Source: Nitratireductor sp. (GTDB lineage: Bacteria > Pseudomonadota > Alphaproteobacteria > Rhizobiales > Rhizobiaceae). From it: 47,574 nt of DNA. The translations under genes were made by a program, and so were the position numbers. Each line of letters opens with the position of its first letter. Position 1 is the first letter of the stretch. Below, piece by piece: positions 1 through 7,600 of the stretch. The notes beneath the pieces are model-generated. The model was not told the DNA's origin. It worked only from the letters and a program-made list of their open reading frames with translations, and made no database searches. The DNA lies in NCBI RefSeq assembly GCF_017794765.1, contig NZ_CP051236.1, forward strand, positions 3,464,730-3,512,303, given 5' to 3'.

Positions 1-700
1 CCCCGCCATAGATGCCGCCGAGAATGATGATGATCAAAAAGAGGCCCCAGCCCGCCTCCTTGCCGCCCTCGACAATCTCGTGAAAACCCTTCCACTCCTC
101 CGCCGGCAGGTTGCGGACCCGTGCCATCACATAGATGGCAACCATCAGCATCAGACCTGCGACGAGCCCCGGCACCACACCGGCCAGAAACATGCGCCCG
201 ACAGAGACATCCGTCGCCGCCGAATAAACGACCATCACGATGGATGGCGGTATCAAAATCCCGAGAGTGCCGGCATTGGCGATGATGCCGGCCGCAAACT
301 CCTTGGAATATCCAACCTGCCGCATACCGGCGATGGCAATTGTACCAATCGCAACCACCGTTGCCGGCGACGAACCGGAAAGGGCGGCGAACATCATGCA
401 GGCCAGCACTGAAGCCATCGCCAGACCGCCACGAAAATGACCGACGGACGCAATGGCGAACCGGATGATGCGCCGTGCAACGCCACCTGTAGACATGAAA
501 GCCGAGGCCAGAATGAAGAAAGGGATCGCCAGAAGCGTGTAGTTCTGCGACGCAGTAAAAAGCTGCAGCGCCACCGAGGAAATGGAATCGCTTGAAAAGA
601 ACGCGATGATGATGAGAGACGAGAGCCCCAGGGCCACCGCTACCGGCACCCCCAGAAACAACAGGAGCAGAACGAGGACGAAAAGAATGGCTGGTTCCAT
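1..700 (-). CDS. dctM: TRAP transporter large permease DctM (partial, runs off left edge)
   Basis: This is the N-terminal 233 codons of a TRAP large membrane subunit, which forms the sodium-coupled translocation channel in the inner membrane. The protein starts MEPAILFVLVLLLL and continues as a series of hydrophobic segments. It carries family-typical stretches such as AIPFFILASAFM, FAALSGSSPATVVAIG and GILIPPSIVMVVYS, which mark DctM. The rest, about half of the usual 425 residues or so, lies beyond base 1. It starts 5 bases after the dctQ stop, so the two are surely co-transcribed and probably translationally coupled. The family call is firm. The substrate cannot be read from this subunit. 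Confidence 0.95.
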   Translation of the reverse strand, partial: MEPAILFVLVLLLLFLGVPVAVALGLSSLIIIAFFSSDSISSVALQLFTASQNYTLLAIPFFILASAFMSTGGVARRIIRFAIASVGHFRGGLAMASVLACMMFAALSGSSPATVVAIGTIAIAGMRQVGYSKEFAAGIIANAGTLGILIPPSIVMVVYSAATDVSVGRMFLAGVVPGLVAGLMLMVAIYVMARVRNLPAEEWKGFHEIVEGGKEAGWGLFLIIIILGGIYGG

Positions 701-705
701 CGCCG

Positions 706-1401
706 CTACTCCTTCAGGGCATCTTTGTTTTGGGCAACGAGATCTTCTGCCTCGTGGCCGGCAATGATCAGGTCGCGCTCGCCCCTGGCGATATCCACCA
801 CGCCCTCAAGAGCGCGAAATGCAAGGAGAGCAAGGCCGATCGGCAACATGAGATAGGCCACCCAGCGTTGTACGCGATCCTGTAGCCCGAACGCCTCCTG
901 CATCCAGAGCGGATACCGAAGATCATCGAGCCCGGTGCCGCGGTCGAACATGAACTTCCAGTAGCCAATGGCGCCCGTTTGACGCCAATTGGTCGACACA
1001 TCGGCCCCCACCAGTGTCATCCAGCCTGCATAGAGAAGAATGAAGGCGTAAAGAAAAACACAGACGGCGCCAAAAATAGCCACCGCTTTGAACAACCGGG
1101 AAGGAAGCAGCCGGATGAAAGCATCGACCCCCAGATGAATGCCGTTCTTCACGCCGTAACTCATCCCGAACAGGATCATCCACGCAAACAGGATACGCGT
1201 GAACTCGAGCGCACCGCCCCAGCCGCTGTTGAAGCCATATCTGGCAATAACCTGGGTGAAAGAGACAAATGTGATCGCCGCCAGAAGTATGGCTAGCACG
1301 TTTTCTTCAAACCGCCCGACCGCATTGGGAAAACGCCGTTCCAGAAGGAACATGACGGCCACGATTGCCACGAGCCCGAGCGCCGGCCATAACAGAACCA
1401 T
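706..1401 (-). CDS. dctQ: TRAP transporter small permease DctQ
   Basis: This 231-residue protein is the small membrane subunit that pairs with DctM in a TRAP carrier. Four to five hydrophobic segments are visible (about residues 3-20, 38-55, 75-92, 110-140 and 185-205). The stretch WARILFAWMI-like (FTRILFAWMILFGMSYGVK) is the DctQ signature. At about 231 residues it is longer than the usual 160-200, owing to an insert of about 50 residues between the last hydrophobic segments. I chose the ATG at 1401 because GGGAGG lies 7 bases upstream. The longer reading to 1443 has no comparable site. It sits between dctP and dctM in the standard order. Confidence 0.93.
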   Translation of the reverse strand: MVLLWPALGLVAIVAVMFLLERRFPNAVGRFEENVLAILLAAITFVSFTQVIARYGFNSGWGGALEFTRILFAWMILFGMSYGVKNGIHLGVDAFIRLLPSRLFKAVAIFGAVCVFLYAFILLYAGWMTLVGADVSTNWRQTGAIGYWKFMFDRGTGLDDLRYPLWMQEAFGLQDRVQRWVAYLMLPIGLALLAFRALEGVVDIARGERDLIIAGHEAEDLVAQNKDALKE

Positions 1402-1464
1402 GATTTCCCTCCCGAAGATCGCCTGCCACAAGACCGCCCGCACGCAGCGGACGGCCCTGCATAA

Positions 1465-1486
1465 CGCGACGAGGGGAGACGTCGCG
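1465..1486 (-). repeat. Intergenic stem-loop between dctP and dctQ
   Basis: Perfect 7-base arms (1465-1471 and 1480-1486, CGCGACG/CGTCGCG) flank an 8-base loop, 18 bases after the dctP stop. No T-run follows, so it is unlikely to be a full terminator. Hairpins here in transporter operons commonly stabilise the binding-protein mRNA or damp read-through into the permease genes. That role is inferred. Confidence 0.5.
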
Positions 1487-1504
1487 TCGGGAAAGACTGA
1501 AACG

Positions 1505-2500
1505 TCAGGAGCCGCTTGCGGCAGCTGAATCGATCAGTTCCTTGCCGATATCACCTTCGAACTTCGCCCAGACGGGCTTCATGGTTTCGACCCATGTCGC
1601 GCGCTGCTCAGAGCTCAGTTCACGGATCGTGCCACCGGCATCAAGAATGTTCTGACGGCAGGTTCCCTCCTGGTCGGCAACATTGGCATTGGCCGTCTCA
1701 GTCACTTCCTGAACAATGGTGACGAACTGGTCGCGCACCGCCGGATCAAGACCCTCCAGCCACTCCGTAGAAGTCACCAGGAGATAGGCGAGAAGCTGAT
1801 GATTGGTCTCGGTGATACCGTCCTGCACTTCAAAGAATTTCTGCGTGTAAATGTTGCACCAGCTGTTTTCCTGGCCATCCACGACACCCGTCTGAAGCGC
1901 GCCATAGACTTCCTTGAAAGCAAGTTTCTGCGCCGAAGCGCCCATTGCCTCGATCATGGCAACGGCGACGTCGGAGGTCTGAACACGGAACTTGAGTCCC
2001 GCCGCGTCCTGCGGCTCCAGAAGCGGCTTCCCGGCCGAGAACTGCTTGAGACCGGAAGACCAGAAACCAAGGCCCGTATAGCCTTCGTCTTCCATCACGG
2101 TGAGAAGGCCTTGTCCGTCATCTGACGTGGTGAATTTGTTCACCGCCTCCAGTGTGGGGAACAGGAAAGGAAGGTCGAACAGGCGATATTTGAGCGTGTA
2201 GGCCTCGAACTTCGCAAGAGAAGGAGCAGCCAGTTGAACATCGCCAAGAAGCAGAGCCTCCATCACCTTGTCATCGTCATAAAGAGTCGAATTCGGAAAC
2301 ACCTCCATACAGGCGGTTCCGTTCATTTCCTCATTCACCCGGTTTGCCAGAAGCGTCGCCGCATCCCCCTTGGGATGGCCTTTTTCGGCAACCACGTGGC
2401 TGAACTTGATAACCATTTCGCCGTCGTCGCACTGGGCTTGGGCCTGCCCTGCAAACATGGTCAGGGAAAGCGCCGAGACGGCACCGATCAGAAGTCGCAT
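1505..2500 (-). CDS. dctP: TRAP transporter substrate-binding protein DctP
   Basis: This 331-residue periplasmic receptor delivers substrate to the DctQM channel. A signal peptide covers residues 1-23 and ends AGQAQA before QCDDGEM. The body shows the DctP fold landmarks: IKFSHVVAEKGHPKG at the N-terminus, GLKFRVQTS with the arginine that usually pairs with a substrate carboxylate, and GVVDGQENSWCNI. These features suggest an organic-acid ligand. The ATG at 2500 is preceded by GGAGGAGAC, which settles the start over the upstream TTG/ATG options. An inverted repeat 120 bases upstream (2620-2635) may be its operator. The CoA-ligase-like gene upstream hints that the substrate might be a carboxylic acid, but that link is only contextual. 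Confidence 0.94.
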   Translation of the reverse strand: MRLLIGAVSALSLTMFAGQAQAQCDDGEMVIKFSHVVAEKGHPKGDAATLLANRVNEEMNGTACMEVFPNSTLYDDDKVMEALLLGDVQLAAPSLAKFEAYTLKYRLFDLPFLFPTLEAVNKFTTSDDGQGLLTVMEDEGYTGLGFWSSGLKQFSAGKPLLEPQDAAGLKFRVQTSDVAVAMIEAMGASAQKLAFKEVYGALQTGVVDGQENSWCNIYTQKFFEVQDGITETNHQLLAYLLVTSTEWLEGLDPAVRDQFVTIVQEVTETANANVADQEGTCRQNILDAGGTIRELSSEQRATWVETMKPVWAKFEGDIGKELIDSAAASGS

Positions 2501-2619
2501 GGTGTCTCCTCCACTCCGCGGTCCGCAGAATGCTGCGGCCGAAAAATCGCGGCCTGTCACCGCCTGTTTCTTTTCTGGCAAGGCATGGGCGATCCTCCGC
2601 GCCGATGCGCCATTGCAAA

Positions 2620-2635
2620 TGTATCCTGTGATACA
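2620..2635. promoter_or_regulatory. Candidate operator upstream of dctP
   Basis: TGTATC-CTGT-GATACA is a perfect 6-base inverted repeat with a 4-base spacer. It lies in the 190-base gap between the CoA-ligase-like gene and dctP. A second overlapping repeat, CCTGT-GAT-ACAGG, spans 2625-2637. The TGTATnnnnnnATACA form resembles GntR-family operators, which often control TRAP operons. No GntR gene is in this window, so the regulator is unknown. Confidence 0.4.
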
Positions 2636-2690
2636 GGCAGAGCGAAATCAAGCGAGACGGGAACTGCCTCCCCCTTTTCTCCCTTATGCT

Positions 2691-3944
2691 TTAGTCTGAG
2701 TATTCCCGTTCGTCGGCGATCACCTTGCCATCGCGCGGCAGGCTACCGGGTTCAGCCAGGACCACGCGGCCACCGATCCTGGTCACATCGCGCAGCGTCG
2801 TTTCGATGGCGGTGGCGTTTGGCGTGGCGCCGGCAAGCACCTCCACATGCAGGGTCATGGCATCGCTCGCGCCATCCCGTGCCACAACGAGCCGGGCCCG
2901 CTCAATCTCAGCATGCCTGCGGGTGAGTTCGGCGATTTGTTTGGGGTCGACGAACATGCCCTTGACCTTCGTGCGTTGGTCGGCGCGCCCCATCCAGCCT
3001 TTGATCCGCATATTGGTCCGACCGCACGGACTTGTGCCGGGTAAAACGGCTGAAAGGTCACCCGTGCCAAGCCGCACCAGAGGATAGGACTCGTTCAGCG
3101 AGGTCACCACCACCTCGCCCACCTCCCCATCGGGAACCGGATCGTCGGTCCCGGGCCGAACAATTTCCACGATCAGGTTTTCGTTCACCACCATGCCCGG
3201 GAGCGGTGCCCCGTCAGCCCCGGAGGTTTCATAGGCGATCACACCGAACTCGGCCGTCGCATAGCACTGCATCACGTGAATTCCCCGCGCGCGATACGCT
3301 TCGCGCATGGCAGGAAAAAGAGCCCCCCCGGAAACCAGACCAATCCGGATCGACGAAAGGTCCCTGCCGTCGCGATCCGCCCGTTCGAGCATCGTTTGCA
3401 GAAAATCCGGCGTTCCGGCATAGACATCCGGTCGAAAGGTCTCCGCCGCCTCCACCTGCATGTCCGTATTGCCCGTCCCCGCTGGAAACACGCTGCACCC
3501 CAGCGCACGCGCGCCCGTATCCAGCACGAAGCCGCCCGGTGTCATATGATAGGCGAATGCATTGTGAACCCGCGCCCCCGGCCGCACGCCAGCGGCAAAA
3601 AAGGCACGCGCGGCCTGCCAGGGATCGGCCCCCGCACCTTGTATTTCCCATATCGGCCCCGGGGACATGAAAATCCGCGCGCCCTCCAGCGCGTCGGGAT
3701 CGACAAAACCGCCGAACGGCGGAGACGCCTTTTGCAGGTCCAGAAGTTCCGGTTTGCGCAGGACCGGCAGGCGCGCAAGGGCCGCACGATCTACGATGCC
3801 GGAGAGATCATGCCCTGAAAGCCAGTTCGCAAGCCCATCTGCCTTGGCCACGGCACCGCTCAAAAATTCCGGCAGCCTTGAAAACAGGTCACGTTCGCGC
3901 TCGGCTGGATCACGAATTTCCAGCGCGTCGAAATGCGGGGACAT
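2691..3944 (-). CDS. Phenylacetate-CoA ligase-family (PaaK-like) adenylate-forming protein
   Basis: This 417-residue protein has the length and overall plan of PaaK-type acyl-CoA ligases. The AMP-binding region has LVSGGALFPAMREAY and a YATAEFGVIAYE block, where PaaK enzymes recognise the adenylate. A hinge and C-terminal part follow with RLGTGDLSAV, GRADQRTKVKGMFVDP and a final GKVIADE lysine. The glycine/threonine-rich phosphate loop of classical PaaK (SSGTTG type) is not seen: the equivalent place reads FMSPGPIWEIQGAG. It therefore belongs to a divergent subgroup, and the acid it activates is unknown. The start has GGGAGGAG just upstream. It lies 190 bases upstream of the TRAP genes in the same direction, suggesting uptake and activation of one compound, though not proving it. 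Confidence 0.8.
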   Translation of the reverse strand: MSPHFDALEIRDPAERERDLFSRLPEFLSGAVAKADGLANWLSGHDLSGIVDRAALARLPVLRKPELLDLQKASPPFGGFVDPDALEGARIFMSPGPIWEIQGAGADPWQAARAFFAAGVRPGARVHNAFAYHMTPGGFVLDTGARALGCSVFPAGTGNTDMQVEAAETFRPDVYAGTPDFLQTMLERADRDGRDLSSIRIGLVSGGALFPAMREAYRARGIHVMQCYATAEFGVIAYETSGADGAPLPGMVVNENLIVEIVRPGTDDPVPDGEVGEVVVTSLNESYPLVRLGTGDLSAVLPGTSPCGRTNMRIKGWMGRADQRTKVKGMFVDPKQIAELTRRHAEIERARLVVARDGASDAMTLHVEVLAGATPNATAIETTLRDVTRIGGRVVLAEPGSLPRDGKVIADEREYSD

Positions 3945-4088
3945 GGCTCCTCCCGAAGGGTTTTGAGCATGTTATCGCAACAATCGCCCCCCGCGGGCAA
4001 GGCCGACCAAGGTCATGCATCGAAAGCCGGTCGGAAAACGCGAGAAAGGCAAGCCGCACTTTGCGGCCTGCCATAGTCATGTTCTCGA

Positions 4089-4472
4089 TCAGGAAACGCC
4101 GGCAGTGCGCGTCAGGACGAAATTCGTACCATTGGCCAGCGTGCAGTTCATACGGTCGCTCGATGCCAGAAGGCATGTCGCTGAGGTCTGCCGCTGACTC
4201 TTCAACGAATAGAAGGAAAGATCGATGGTCTGCGCCCCACGATGCGAGTAGGAGCCTTCCGTCAGGACCTCGCCGGTCTCCACCGCCCGCGAGCTGAAGC
4301 GGCCGCCCTGAAGGGTCGACACAGCCACACCGTCCGTACCCATCCACTGTCCTTCGACACCGGTCTGGCGCGCTGCGCGCTGTCCGCCACCGTCTGGCAT
4401 AACCGTCTGGCAGCCGGCCAGCGCAAGTGCTGAAACGACCGTCGCAAGCGTCAGAATTTTGCTTGTCTTCAT
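4089..4472 (-). CDS. omp10: Omp10-like outer-membrane lipoprotein
   Basis: This small 127-residue lipoprotein has a signal peptide ending in the lipobox LALAGC, so Cys21 would be lipidated. The mature part matches the plan of Brucella Omp10 as I recall it: GVEGQW followed by G(V/I)A.S, then GGRFSSRAVETGEVLTEGSY, then a short cysteine pair region ending MNCTLANGTNF.LTR. The two cysteines of the mature part (in SATCLL and MNCTL) probably form a disulfide. The function of the family is not settled; it is an abundant surface lipoprotein in Brucella. AGGAGG stands 8 bases before the ATG at 4472. It seems monocistronic, with 140-base gaps on either side. Confidence 0.82.
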   Translation of the reverse strand: MKTSKILTLATVVSALALAGCQTVMPDGGGQRAARQTGVEGQWMGTDGVAVSTLQGGRFSSRAVETGEVLTEGSYSHRGAQTIDLSFYSLKSQRQTSATCLLASSDRMNCTLANGTNFVLTRTAGVS

Positions 4473-4611
4473 GGTTCTGGCCTCCTGTCGCGCCACCGAA
4501 CACGACCGGCAGCGCGCCTTCGATTGGGCCCAGCCCTGTTCAGGACCCGGCAATATCCATTCCAATTGCCCGATTTTGTCGTCAATGCAAGCAAAGCACG
4601 CATTTCAACGA

Positions 4612-6057
4612 TCAACGCACGAGAATGTTGCGGAACTGCCACGGATCGGATTCGTCGATATCCTCGGGGAAAAGGCCGGGTCTGCCCTCAAGCGGCGTCC
4701 AGTCGGTATAGTATCCCTTCACGGGTCCCAGATACGGCAATTGCACCTCGAGACAGCGGCGGTAATCCACTTCATCGGCCTCGACAATACCCGCTTCAGG
4801 GTTTTCCAGCGCCCACACCATCCCCGCGAGCACCGCCGACGTCACCTGAAGACCGGTCGCGTTCTGATACGGCGCGAGTTCACGGGCCTCCTCAAGCGTA
4901 AGCTGCGATCCGAACCAGTAGGCGTTCTTCTTGTGCCCATAGAGCAGGACGCCGAGCTCATCCATCCCGTCAACCAGCTCGGTTTCGTCAAGCACGTGCT
5001 GCTCCGGCTGCGCCTTTCCTTCTGCTCCGAACATTTCGTGCAGCGAAAGCACCGCATCGTTGCAGGGGTGATAGGCGTAATGGCAGGTCGGTCGATAGAC
5101 GACCTTGCCCTTCTTGTCACGCACGGTGAAGAAATCGGCGATCGAGATCGACTCATTATGGGTCACGAGAAACCCGTATTGCGGACCCGGTGTCGGACAC
5201 CAGCTGCGGACCCGCGTGTTGGCGCCCGGCTGCTCAAGAAAGATTGCAGCCTTGTTGCCCTTCTTCTGCTTGCGCGCGTTTTTCGGCTTCCATTTTTCAT
5301 GCGTGCCCCAGCCCAGCTCCGCCGGCTGCAATCCCTCCGCGACAAAACCCTCGACCGACCAGGTGTTCCAGAACACGTTCATCGGTTTGGGCTTTTTGGT
5401 GCGTTGCGTGTCGCGTTCGGCGATGTGTATGCCCTTCACGCCGCAGGCCTTCATCAATTTTGCCCAGCCTTCGCGGTCATCCACGCCAGGCTCTGCGAAT
5501 TCGAGCCCGAGATCGGCGGCAAGGTTCACCAGAGCCTGTTTGACGAACCAGGAAACCATGCCTGGATTCGCGCCACAGGTGGAAATGGCGGTGGTGCCAC
5601 CCGGATTTTTTGCCTTTTCGCTGCGTACTGTCTCGCGCAACGCATAGTTGGTGCGCGAGGCATTGTCGGCCTTGTCATCGAAATAGAAGCCCAGCCAGGG
5701 CTCCACCACCGTGTCGATATAGAGCACGCCCAGTTTCCGGCACAGCTTCATCAGATCCAGTGAAGATGTATCCACGGACAGGTTCACGCAAAAACCCTGC
5801 CCTTCGCCTTCGGTCAGGAGCGGCCTGAGCAGTTCCTTGTAATTGTCTTTTGTGACATGCGCCTGAACGAAGCGGATGCCGCGCTCGTCCAGCAGCTTGC
5901 GATCCGCGTCATTCGGATCCACCACGACCATGCGCGATTTGTCGAACTTGAAATGGCGCTCGATCAACGGCAGCGTACCCCGCCCGATAGAGCCGAAGCC
6001 GATCATCACGATCGGACCGGTGATTTCACCATGGATGGGCCATTTCCTGTCAGCCAT
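4612..6057 (-). CDS. hss: Homospermidine synthase
   Basis: This 481-residue cytoplasmic enzyme makes sym-homospermidine from putrescine (EC 2.5.1.44) in an NAD-dependent reaction. The nucleotide-binding loop IGFGSIGRGTLPLI lies at residues 19-32. It is followed by family blocks such as VDTSSLDLMKLC, YIDTVVEPW, STCGANPGMVSWFVKQAL and TCHYAYHPCNDAV. Length and order fit the bacterial single-domain enzyme. Homospermidine is a characteristic polyamine of many alphaproteobacteria. The ATG at 6057 is preceded by AGGAGAGGCGCGTA, giving a good ribosome site. It stands alone on the minus strand. Confidence 0.95.
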   Translation of the reverse strand: MADRKWPIHGEITGPIVMIGFGSIGRGTLPLIERHFKFDKSRMVVVDPNDADRKLLDERGIRFVQAHVTKDNYKELLRPLLTEGEGQGFCVNLSVDTSSLDLMKLCRKLGVLYIDTVVEPWLGFYFDDKADNASRTNYALRETVRSEKAKNPGGTTAISTCGANPGMVSWFVKQALVNLAADLGLEFAEPGVDDREGWAKLMKACGVKGIHIAERDTQRTKKPKPMNVFWNTWSVEGFVAEGLQPAELGWGTHEKWKPKNARKQKKGNKAAIFLEQPGANTRVRSWCPTPGPQYGFLVTHNESISIADFFTVRDKKGKVVYRPTCHYAYHPCNDAVLSLHEMFGAEGKAQPEQHVLDETELVDGMDELGVLLYGHKKNAYWFGSQLTLEEARELAPYQNATGLQVTSAVLAGMVWALENPEAGIVEADEVDYRRCLEVQLPYLGPVKGYYTDWTPLEGRPGLFPEDIDESDPWQFRNILVR

Positions 6058-6151
6058 TACGCGCCTCTCCTAAACAGAACGGTTGAGCCTCCAAAACACA
6101 GAAGCGTGTCACAATAAAGCGCAAATGCTGATCCGGTTCGCCCAGGCTTTG

Positions 6152-6436
6152 CTATTCCTTAAGCGCATCAAGGCCTTCGATGGCGCGTGAAATGGCGCAT
6201 TCGATGATCTCTGCTTCGGCCAAACCATTCGCCACAAACGGGTCCTGGGCGACACAGGCTTCAATGCGCTCACGCTCGCCGCGCGCCAGGATGACGCCGC
6301 CAGTTCTTGGCACCTTGCGTCCCGAAGCCATGAACATCCCACTCGCGTAATGTTCCTCGAGCCAGGCCATATGCCCCTCCATATGCGGCTCCACCTGCTC
6401 CACCGGCACAACGTAGCGCAACGATACGACAAACAT
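6152..6436 (-). CDS. YciI-family protein
   Basis: This 94-residue protein has the YciI ferredoxin-like fold. It opens MFVVSLRYVVPVEQVEPHMEGH, with the histidine typical of the proposed active site, and continues HYASGMFMASGRKVPRTGGVI and an AQDPFVANGLAEAEI block. Family members are small soluble proteins, some hydrolytic or dehalogenase-like, most uncharacterised. The ATG at 6436 has GGGG 8 bases upstream; a GTG sits one codon earlier. It begins 14 bases after the pabB stop, so it is probably in one transcript with pabB and pepF. No metabolic role can be assigned. Confidence 0.85.
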   Translation of the reverse strand: MFVVSLRYVVPVEQVEPHMEGHMAWLEEHYASGMFMASGRKVPRTGGVILARGERERIEACVAQDPFVANGLAEAEIIECAISRAIEGLDALKE

Positions 6437-6450
6437 CACCCATCCCCTTT

Positions 6451-7581
6451 TCAGGTCATCGCGAAGCGCGCTTTGAGCATCGCTTCTTCATATTCGCCTT
6501 CGGCAGTGGAATCGAACACCACCCCACCGCCCACATTGTAGACGGCTTCCCCACCGGCAAAGAGCGAAACCGTGCGGATCGCCACGTTGAAACGCATGGT
6601 GCCGTCGGGTGCGGCCCAGCCGATCGCCCCGCAATAGGCCTCGCGTGGTGCGGCTTCCAGCGCATGAAGAATTTCCATGGCCCGGATTTTCGGTGCTCCC
6701 GTAATCGAACCGCATGGAAAGAGGGCGGCAAAGATGTCGCGAAAACCCACATCCGGCCGTAGCTTCGCGCGAACACGACTGACCATTTGATGAACGGTTG
6801 GATAGCTTTCCACCCGGAATAGCTCGGGCACATCGAGGGTTCCTACCTCGCTGATGCGGGAGATGTCGTTGCGCAGGAGATCGACGATCATGCGGTTTTC
6901 CGCCTGGTTTTTCGGATCGTTGCGCAGGAAGGTTTTTTGCGCCGCATCCTCTTCGGGCGTCGCCCCGCGCGGCGCCGTCCCCTTCATGGGCAGGGTCTCG
7001 ACCCAGCCATCCCGCGAAACCTGAAAAAACAGTTCTGGCGAACGGGAGACGATTACCGGCCAGCCAAGCTCCACCAGCGCCCCGTATCGCACAGGCTGGC
7101 GTGCACCGAGTGCATCGAAAAGCCGGGCAGGATCCCCACGCCAGCGCGCCTTGATGGGAAAGGTCAGGTTCGCCTGATAGCAGTCACCCGCCCGCAAATG
7201 CGCGTGAAGGCGTTCAAAACGGCTCTGATATTCCGTGCTGCTCCAGGTCGGCCTGGCGTCGGAAAGCGTGCCATCCCCCACGACAGTTGTAACAATCGGC
7301 CGGTCCTCGGGCGGATCGAAAACGCCGAAGCACAGAAGCGGCCCACACCGTCCTTCTGGCAGAAGTGGTCTCAATTTCGGCTCCAGCAGGTACCCGGCTT
7401 CATAGGCAATGTATCCGGCCAGCCAGAACCCCTCGCGCCGGATCTTCTCGGCCCGGTCGAGCATGATGTCGAATGTCTCGGCATCCGATGCGGAAAGAAC
7501 AGCGCGTGGTCGGGAGAAGTGTAGCTCCCGGCCAGCAGCGTCATCGCGAATAAGGACCTGCCCCCGAATTTGTCCGGGCAT
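6451..7581 (-). CDS. pabB: Aminodeoxychorismate synthase component I (PabB)
   Basis: This 376-residue member of the chorismate-utilising family converts chorismate plus ammonia to 4-amino-4-deoxychorismate, the first step to folate p-aminobenzoate. Key blocks are CYQANLTFPI, a VSRSPELFF segment, LPMKGTAPRG, ENRMIVDLLRNDI, PCGSITGAPKIRAMEI and the C-terminal YNVGGGVVFDS. The PIKGT-like lysine, seen here as MKGT, supports PabB over anthranilate synthase. It is shorter than E. coli PabB (about 450) but of the usual rhizobial size. I prefer the ATG at 7581. A TTG at 7620 in frame would overlap pepF by 20 bases. The pabA and pabC partners are not in the window. Confidence 0.88.
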   Translation of the reverse strand: MPGQIRGQVLIRDDAAGRELHFSRPRAVLSASDAETFDIMLDRAEKIRREGFWLAGYIAYEAGYLLEPKLRPLLPEGRCGPLLCFGVFDPPEDRPIVTTVVGDGTLSDARPTWSSTEYQSRFERLHAHLRAGDCYQANLTFPIKARWRGDPARLFDALGARQPVRYGALVELGWPVIVSRSPELFFQVSRDGWVETLPMKGTAPRGATPEEDAAQKTFLRNDPKNQAENRMIVDLLRNDISRISEVGTLDVPELFRVESYPTVHQMVSRVRAKLRPDVGFRDIFAALFPCGSITGAPKIRAMEILHALEAAPREAYCGAIGWAAPDGTMRFNVAIRTVSLFAGGEAVYNVGGGVVFDSTAEGEYEEAMLKARFAMT

Positions 7582-7600
7582 TGCGTCTGAGAAACCTGTC

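Noticed and set aside
4459..5763. A 434-codon open frame opposite homospermidine synthase
   Set aside because: Same reason: antisense to a full-length conserved enzyme, with no family features.
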